From Pedobacter nyackensis (GTDB lineage Bacteria > Bacteroidota > Bacteroidia > Sphingobacteriales > Sphingobacteriaceae), in NCBI RefSeq assembly GCF_900176505.1, contig NZ_FWYB01000015.1, positions 62,001 to 126,000 of the forward strand: 64,000 nucleotides of DNA, in the 5' to 3' direction. The notes beneath the pieces were generated by a model, which was given only the letters and a program-made list of their open reading frames with translations, was not told where the DNA came from and searched no databases. Positions 59,413-64,000 of this stretch are shown one piece after another. A program made the position numbers and the translations under genes. The number at the start of each line of letters is the position of its first letter. Position 1 is the stretch's first letter.

Positions 59413-59455
59413 CAAAGTTAGGTGTTCAAAGTGCCACGCTATAGGTTTTTGAACA
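59413..59455 (-). promoter_or_regulatory. Promoter and inverted-repeat operator of the Bcr/CflA exporter
   Basis: On the minus strand TAACTTTG (59420-59413) is a full TAnnTTTG element, 28 nt before the ATG. TGTTCAAA (59423-59430) and TTTGAACA (59448-59455) are an 8-bp inverted repeat that occupies the spacer between minus-7 and minus-33, a typical repressor position. Confidence 0.5.
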
Positions 59456-59469
59456 TGATAGTGTAATAA

Positions 59470-60456
59470 TTACATCTGCGGAATTTCATATTCCTTAAGC
59501 CAGGATTTTAATTTTTGCAAATCCCCTTGCATTTGATTGATTACGTCATCCTGCGGAATAGTTAGTGTAGTTGCACCTGATTCCGCTCCGCCCAAAGGAT
59601 ACTCATAATGTAATGATATGGGTTTAATAATGTTATATTTTTTAAGAAGCTGAAAGTATTGTTTAAAATCCACCATTCCTTGCCCCAAAGCAGTGTTTTT
59701 TGTTAACCACTTTTCATTTTCTTTTGCCCAGTAAAAATCTTTTACCGGTAAAGAACCGATGTGGTTGCGAATTAGTTTAAAGCTTGTTGGCCAAGCTTTT
59801 GCACCGTCTACAGTAGCATGTCTAACATCAAACTGACAACCAATCCACCTTGGGTCAAGGTCTTTTATAGCCATCCAAAGGTCCCATAACGAGCCTCCAA
59901 ATAGTCCTGTATGATTTTGATAATCACCATGAATATTGTATCGCTCATTTAATGCGGCCAAATCAGTTAAACGCTTTTTAAAACCATTAATAGTCGTAAT
60001 TGGATCGGCTTCATTATGATAAGGATACCAACCCATTCTATAATTCTTAATACCTAGTTGTGATGCTGTTTTTAAAACATCAACAGTATGTTTTTCATTT
60101 GCGTCCTTAATGTCTGTCGTAATGGTGTAAACATCCAGGCCTTCTTTTCTGATAGTCTCTACTGCTAAAGGCAGATCTTTTATCACATTTTCAGGGCTTA
60201 CATGGCCCTTTGCACGTACGGTAAGGTCTATGCCATCAAAGCCCATTTTTGCAGTAAGCTTTGCCATATCTCTGAAGTTAAGCCATTGCAGATTTTTGGA
60301 AAAAATGCTGATACTTACTTTATCTGTATGAACAGAGCTATCCTGTTTTTTTTGGGGTAAGCCAAAAGCACTTAATCCGGATAAAGTGAGGGGCAATCCA
60401 GCGGCTGTCACTACGGCATACTTCATGAAATCTTTGCGGGAAATATTTTCCTTCAT
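59470..60456 (-). CDS. Exported sugar phosphate isomerase/epimerase-like TIM barrel
   Basis: This 328-residue protein has a Tat-like signal (ISRKDFMKYAVVTAAGLPLT) and an AP-endonuclease-2 type TIM barrel (MGFDGIDLTVRAKGHVSPENV, YNIHGDYQNHTG, IGCQFDVRHATVDG, SLHYEYPLGGAESG). Metal ligands are expected in the EGID/HGDYQNH/FDVRHA segments. It probably isomerises sugars in the periplasm. The substrate is not known. Confidence 0.87.
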   Translation of the reverse strand: MKENISRKDFMKYAVVTAAGLPLTLSGLSAFGLPQKKQDSSVHTDKVSISIFSKNLQWLNFRDMAKLTAKMGFDGIDLTVRAKGHVSPENVIKDLPLAVETIRKEGLDVYTITTDIKDANEKHTVDVLKTASQLGIKNYRMGWYPYHNEADPITTINGFKKRLTDLAALNERYNIHGDYQNHTGLFGGSLWDLWMAIKDLDPRWIGCQFDVRHATVDGAKAWPTSFKLIRNHIGSLPVKDFYWAKENEKWLTKNTALGQGMVDFKQYFQLLKKYNIIKPISLHYEYPLGGAESGATTLTIPQDDVINQMQGDLQKLKSWLKEYEIPQM

Positions 60457-60472
60457 CTTTAAGGCGGTTAAA

Positions 60473-60583
60473 TTACTTTTTCTTCTCCAGGTTTTCCTTT
60501 ACCCTGAACTTTACAATTTTGGTAATGAGGTTTATTTGCATAGGTTTCAAGTGGAAATTGTACTGATCCTTAGCCATTGTCAT
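60473..60583 (-). CDS. Possible 36-aa basic peptide
   Basis: The minus strand encodes MTMAKDQYNFHLKPMQINLI followed by a lysine-rich end (TKIVKFRVKENLEKKK). It ends 16 nt before the epimerase start and lies 11 nt downstream of an 18-bp palindrome. It could be a leader peptide or a chance frame. Confidence 0.25.
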   Translation of the reverse strand: MTMAKDQYNFHLKPMQINLITKIVKFRVKENLEKKK

Positions 60584-60770
60584 ACTTCAATAATTTAGCA
60601 TCAAGATGCTAATCTTTTATTTTATTTACAAATCCTGAAAGTTTCCTGATGTATTGATCTAAGGACTGGACAGATTGTATATTCTATTCTCTTTTGTTAT
60701 AACAGATTCATTTTCGTTACGAAATGACTGCATTCTTGGCGCTTATAGCCTAAAGACTAATATTAATCAG

Positions 60771-60778
60771 TACCTTTG
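60771..60778 (+). promoter_or_regulatory. Minus-7 element of the 88-aa gene
   Basis: TACCTTTG matches TAnnTTTG, 20 nt before the ATG at 60799. No minus-33 TTTG is seen at the usual spacing. Confidence 0.4.
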
Positions 60779-60798
60779 CTATTTAAAGCCATAGTGTT

Positions 60799-61065
60799 AT
60801 GAATGATTACAGTGATTTGATGTTGGTAGATAAAGATTCAGGAAGATTAAAAGAGCTGGAAGATGCATTGCATAGAGTTGAAGTGACTTATGCTCATTGG
60901 CTAAATAATCGTGAAAATATCCATACAGGTGAGAAGCCTGATAGATTGGGTAACTATTTCAGACATTTTTATACAGACAAAGGTATTCAGTTTTATGTGA
61001 AAGATAACCTCCCTCAGGAAATTAAAAATGCCTGCTGGTCTGCGTTTAAAAATATATTTGGTTAA
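60799..61065 (+). CDS. Hypothetical protein, 88 aa
   Basis: This small soluble protein is not recognised. It has an acidic N-terminal helix (LKELEDALHRVEVTYAHWLNN) and a central RLGNYFRHFYTDKGIQFYV segment. A single promoter and a long hairpin downstream frame it as an independent gene. No function is proposed. Confidence 0.65.
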   Translation: MNDYSDLMLVDKDSGRLKELEDALHRVEVTYAHWLNNRENIHTGEKPDRLGNYFRHFYTDKGIQFYVKDNLPQEIKNACWSAFKNIFG

Positions 61066-61094
61066 TAAGAATCTCTACTTACTTCTTATAAATT

Positions 61095-61168
61095 CAATGG
61101 GAAGAATGTCCGCAATAGATAACGTTTCTAAATTGAAATGATATTACGGACTCTCTTCCCATTGTTTT
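61095..61168 (+). terminator. Long interrupted hairpin, probable terminator
   Basis: CAATGGGAAGA (61095-61105) pairs with TCTTCCCATTG (61154-61164); after a 2x2 internal loop GTCCG (61108-61112) pairs with CGGAC (61147-61151). TTTTAGTTTTG follows. The loop is 34 nt, longer than usual for a plain terminator. Confidence 0.6.
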
Positions 61169-61175
61169 AGTTTTG
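61168..61175 (+). promoter_or_regulatory. Minus-7 element of the CDGSH gene
   Basis: TAGTTTTG matches TAnnTTTG, 17 nt before the ATG at 61193, immediately downstream of the long hairpin. Confidence 0.45.
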
Positions 61176-61192
61176 CGACAAATTAATAAATT

Positions 61193-61417
61193 ATGTCAAA
61201 GACAAAACTTACAATTAATAATAACGGTTCGGTGAAGATTGAAGGCGATTTTGAAATCGTTGATAGAAATGGTAATGCTTATGGATTACAAGGCAGAACA
61301 GCCCTTTCTATTTGTCGCTGTGGCCTTTCTAAAAACAAGCCTTTCTGCGATGGTGCACACAACGGACATTTTGAGCACGAAGCTATTGCATTTGACCTTC
61401 CTCCAAAGAAAGCTTAA
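61193..61417 (+). CDS. CDGSH iron-sulfur domain protein
   Basis: This 74-residue protein contains the CDGSH motif CRCGLSKNKPFCDGAHNGHF, with three cysteines and one histidine binding a 2Fe-2S cluster (mitoNEET type, here with alanine: CDGAH). It is a single-domain cytosolic form, likely an electron or cluster carrier. No N-terminal anchor is present. Confidence 0.93.
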   Translation: MSKTKLTINNNGSVKIEGDFEIVDRNGNAYGLQGRTALSICRCGLSKNKPFCDGAHNGHFEHEAIAFDLPPKKA

Positions 61418-61482
61418 TTAACGCATATTTGTTTTATAATTTACTATCAATACCTTTAGCTAAAGTAAATTATTTAAAAAAT

Positions 61483-61722
61483 ATGTATTTAAAGGCGCTT
61501 TCATTAATCATTACAATTTTATTTATAAGTGTTCTGCCTGTTTTTGCTGATTCAGAGAAAGGCATTAGCAGTACCGTTGTCGGAAATGGTATAGGTATTG
61601 GTAGTGCTTTAGCTATAGCAATTTGCTGGTCCAGAACCCATTCAGTACTAACCACGATTCTCGCAGGAATTTTAAGCTGGTTCTACGTGATCTACTATTG
61701 CATTATCCGGGAAAATGATTAA
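61483..61722 (+). CDS. Small exported or membrane protein, 79 aa
   Basis: The start is placed at MYLKALSLIITILF; the frame extends upstream only to a TTG. A signal peptide (cleavage after VLPVFA) is followed by a glycine-rich hydrophobic segment (NGIGIGSALAIAICWSRTHS) and a C-terminal membrane segment (TTILAGILSWFYVIYYCII). I do not recognise a family. It may reside in the inner membrane. Confidence 0.68.
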   Translation: MYLKALSLIITILFISVLPVFADSEKGISSTVVGNGIGIGSALAIAICWSRTHSVLTTILAGILSWFYVIYYCIIREND

Positions 61723-61773
61723 TATCAATCCCAGTAATTTATCTTAATTTTATTAGGATAAATTACTGTTGAT

Positions 61774-63651
61774 ATGAAATATCCGTTGTTGCTCCTTTTC
61801 GCTAGCTGCTATATATCCTTATCTGCACAGCAAACCCAAAAACCTGTTTTACATGGACGTAACTGGATGGCCATTACCGGCAAGCCATTAGCTGCTACTG
61901 CGGGCGCCATGATTTTTCAAAAAGGGGGAAATGCTGTGGATGCCGCTTGTGCAATGCTTGCAGCTACCTGTACCATGTGGGATACGCTGAGTTGGGGTGG
62001 AGAGACTCAGGTACTGATCTATAACCCTCATACCAAAAAAGTTATAGCTATTAATGCGATGGGTTTTGCACCGACAGGCGCTACCGTAGAATTTTTTAAA
62101 AGTAAAGGCTATAATTTTCCTCCAGAATATGGGCCTTTGGCGGCTACAACACCGGGAACTCCAGGCGGGCTCATTTATATGCTCGCTAATTATGGCACAA
62201 TGACCCTGGAGCAAGTGCTTGTCCCAGCTATTCAAATGGCTGCTGGTTATCCGATAGAAGCGCAGGCAGCCAATTACATCGAACGTCAAAAATCATTGAT
62301 TAAACAATGGCCCTATAGTAAAAAGGTTTTTCTAACGCATTCCGATGAGCAAAGGGAGGCACCCGAAGCAGGGGAGATCTTTGTGCAAAAGGATTTATTG
62401 CTTACTTTGAACAAAATGGTGGCTGCTGAAAAAGCTGCACGAAAAAAGGGTAAAGGCCGAAAAGCTGCTTTAATGGCCGCGTATGATCGTTTTTATAAGG
62501 GAGACATTGCGCGCGAATTTGTAAGGGGATGCCAGGAGCAAGGGGGATTGATTACGATGAAAGATCTGGCAAAATGGAAACCTTTGGTAGAACAACCACT
62601 CATGGTGAACTATAAAGGAATTGATGTATACAAAATGCAACAGTGGACACAAGGTCCTGTTATGCTGCAAGCTTTGAATATCCTGGAGAATTTCGACCTT
62701 AAAGGCATGGGTTATAATAGCACTAAGTACATTCATACTGTTTACCAGGCGATGAACCTTGCATTTGCCGACCGTGATTTTTATTACGGAGATCCGTATT
62801 TTAAACCGGTTGAGCCAATAAAAGGCTTGTTGAGTAAGGAATATGCCAAACAGCGTGCTACGTTAATTCAGTATGTAAAGAATGATGCTGGTATAGGTCC
62901 AGGCGATCCATATCCGTTTGAGGGATTGTCTAATCCTTATAGAAACCTCCTTAACAAGCGTGGGTTCGAGTTGGACACATCAAAACGTAATTTTGCCCCT
63001 AAGCATGATATGGGTAATTATTCTCCTAAGGAGATTTATGAGGACAGGTTATGGCGGGGGACTACCTCAGTTGAAGCGGCTGATAAAGAAGGTTGGGTGG
63101 TTTCTATTACGCCTAGTGGAGGCTGGTTGCCGGCTTGTATTGCAGGGAATACAGGAATAGGTATGAGTCAGCGAATGCAAAGCTTTGTGCTGGATTCGAC
63201 ATTAAATCCTTTTAATGTTGTTGCGCCTGGTAAGCGACCAAGGGTTACGTTATCTCCGGCTATGGCACTTAAGGATGGGAAACCATTTATGACTTCGGCA
63301 GTTCAGGGAGGCGACACTCAGGACCAAAATCTTTTGCAGTTCTTTTTAAACGTGGCGGAGTTTGGTATGAACGTACAGCAAGCCGCCGAAGCTGCTAACT
63401 TCAATTCAAATCAATTGTGGTTGTCGCTCGGGGGAACTAAGACTTCCGATAGGGAACCTAAACCTGGTCAGATTTTATTAAACAGCAATACCACTGAGGC
63501 TGTAAGGAATGAATTGAAAAAAATGGGTTACTCCTTAAGTTTTGGTGATAGGACCAGTGGTCCGATTAATGCAATTTATTTCGACTGGAAACATGGTAGC
63601 CTGTGGGGAGGATCAAGTAACCATGGTGAAGATTATGGGATAGGGTGGTAA
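61774..63651 (+). CDS. Gamma-glutamyltransferase family protein, exported
   Basis: This 625-residue protein has a signal peptide (LLLLFASCYISLSAQ). The GGT fold is shown by GKPLAATAGAMIFQKGGNAVDAA, AATTPGTPGGL and the autoprocessing/nucleophile threonine T430 in RGTTSVEAAD. Serine replaces the usual histidine after TT. It should cleave the large and small subunits at T430 and transfer or hydrolyse gamma-glutamyl groups in the periplasm. The unusual TTS motif leaves some doubt about glutathione as substrate. Confidence 0.88.
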   Translation: MKYPLLLLFASCYISLSAQQTQKPVLHGRNWMAITGKPLAATAGAMIFQKGGNAVDAACAMLAATCTMWDTLSWGGETQVLIYNPHTKKVIAINAMGFAPTGATVEFFKSKGYNFPPEYGPLAATTPGTPGGLIYMLANYGTMTLEQVLVPAIQMAAGYPIEAQAANYIERQKSLIKQWPYSKKVFLTHSDEQREAPEAGEIFVQKDLLLTLNKMVAAEKAARKKGKGRKAALMAAYDRFYKGDIAREFVRGCQEQGGLITMKDLAKWKPLVEQPLMVNYKGIDVYKMQQWTQGPVMLQALNILENFDLKGMGYNSTKYIHTVYQAMNLAFADRDFYYGDPYFKPVEPIKGLLSKEYAKQRATLIQYVKNDAGIGPGDPYPFEGLSNPYRNLLNKRGFELDTSKRNFAPKHDMGNYSPKEIYEDRLWRGTTSVEAADKEGWVVSITPSGGWLPACIAGNTGIGMSQRMQSFVLDSTLNPFNVVAPGKRPRVTLSPAMALKDGKPFMTSAVQGGDTQDQNLLQFFLNVAEFGMNVQQAAEAANFNSNQLWLSLGGTKTSDREPKPGQILLNSNTTEAVRNELKKMGYSLSFGDRTSGPINAIYFDWKHGSLWGGSSNHGEDYGIGW

Positions 63652-63697
63652 GAAAACAATTGTAGCTGCCGGCACCGGGTATTCTAAAAGGATTTAT

Positions 63698-63705
63698 TAG
63701 CTTTG
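63698..63705 (+). promoter_or_regulatory. Minus-7 element of the terminal partial gene
   Basis: TAGCTTTG matches TAnnTTTG, 31 nt before the ATG at 63737. Confidence 0.45.
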
Positions 63706-63736
63706 ACCGAAAAAATAATCAGTTAATTTAATAAAT

Positions 63737-64000
63737 ATGAAACCAGGAAATTTTAAGGTAAGTGATGAAGGAAATAACCTGTCTGCTATAATAACAGTTA
63801 AACCATCTCTAGCCTTAAAAGCCTCACTGTATCTATTAAATAGCTTAATTATAGCTGTTATCCTGTTGTTTGCCTTTGGCGGAATTGGTGTAATCACATT
63901 GTTTATTGTAGCCTTTGAGGTCTTGTTTTTAAGATATTCGATATGGAACCTTTACGGTTCAGAATACATCATTTTAAACAGAGAATCAATCAGCCACCAG
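63737..64000 (+). CDS. 5' part of a gene for a membrane protein (runs off the window)
   Basis: An open frame starts at the ATG at 63737 and continues to the window edge for 88 codons. It encodes MKPGNFKVSDEGNNLSAIIT, then a long hydrophobic stretch (about residues 29-66) consistent with two membrane segments, and WNLYGSEYIILNRESISHQ. A good minus-7 element precedes it. The family is not recognised; the layout resembles PH-like membrane-anchored small proteins, which is only a guess. Confidence 0.6.
   Translation, partial: MKPGNFKVSDEGNNLSAIITVKPSLALKASLYLLNSLIIAVILLFAFGGIGVITLFIVAFEVLFLRYSIWNLYGSEYIILNRESISHQ

Larger units (their letters stand above)
60457..60798. other. Intergenic region with palindrome and promoter
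   Basis: It contains an 18-bp palindrome TTAGCATC-AA-GATGCTAA (60595-60612), a 36-codon minus-strand frame (60473-60583) of doubtful status and the minus-7 element TACCTTTG (60771-60778) before the 88-aa gene. Nothing else is evident. Confidence 0.45.

Noticed and set aside
63697..63897. Minus-strand frame of 66 codons at the window end
   Set aside because: It is antisense to a plus-strand gene starting at 63737 that has a good minus-7 element and two membrane segments.
1..64000. rRNA, tRNA or prophage genes
   Set aside because: None were seen: no tRNA-like TTCRANYC loops with cloverleaf context in the gaps, and no integrase, capsid or terminase proteins.

Overview
The window looks like a chromosomal segment of a member of the Bacteroidota, most likely a Sphingobacteriaceae organism close to Pedobacter. 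Reasons: low GC; promoters of the Bacteroidota type (minus-7 element TAnnTTTG, few Shine-Dalgarno sequences); a fused CcoN-CcoO oxidase subunit; DUF4369/TlpA, DUF4397 and DUF5706 (PycTM) families; and many lipoproteins with SxxC-type lipoboxes. There are no rRNA or tRNA genes, no CRISPR array and no intact mobile element. Genus-level placement is an inference.

Layout. (1) 0-16 kb is a microaerobic respiration island: a FixL-like haem-PAS histidine kinase, a response regulator fused to a Crp/FNR protein, hemN, and on the minus strand ccoI-ccoS followed by ccoN/O-ccoQ-ccoP-ccoG-ccoH-(DsbD/TauE-like)-truncated globin. Four palindromes TGAT-N4-ATCA lie upstream of the kinase gene, the hemN operon, ccoI and ccoN/O, each exactly 58.5 nt from the end of a minus-7 element. 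This points to one local oxygen-controlled regulon. (2) 16-23.5 kb carries an HD-PycTM protein, a beta-propeller lipoprotein, a GAF protein and an Omp85 barrel with a kinase-like N-terminal region. (3) 23.5-26.3 kb holds a degenerate IS21-like end and a GMC oxidoreductase with its Tat-exported partner. (4) 26.3-34.9 kb holds CvfB and a complete TPP-riboswitch-led thiamine operon (thiS-C-tenI-D-E-G-H-F). (5) 35-41.5 kb holds MFS exporters, a DinB-like protein, a prolyl oligopeptidase and a thioredoxin-like protein. (6) 41.6-44.8 kb is a two-component system with two small exported charged proteins and mirror-image regulator boxes in the divergent promoter. (7) 45-64 kb is mostly housekeeping: rpiB, a PVC-type cytochrome, PhoH, an M1 peptidase, MutT, a Ca/H antiporter, Bcr/CflA exporter, sugar epimerase, CDGSH protein and gamma-glutamyltransferase. 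It also contains a roughly 400-nt stand-alone structured RNA candidate (about 48.52-48.93 kb) with its own promoter and terminator.

How the genes work together. When oxygen falls, the FixL-like kinase should phosphorylate the REC-Crp regulator. The regulator, which has an FNR-type recognition helix, should then activate the high-affinity cbb3 oxidase, its copper/haem assembly proteins and oxygen-independent haem synthesis. The thiamine operon is controlled by TPP at the RNA level. The 41.6-44.8 kb system resembles, in layout only, CpxRA/CpxP or ZraSR/ZraP envelope-stress systems. All spacing, palindrome and residue statements were read by eye; family assignments come from recognised motifs without database searches.
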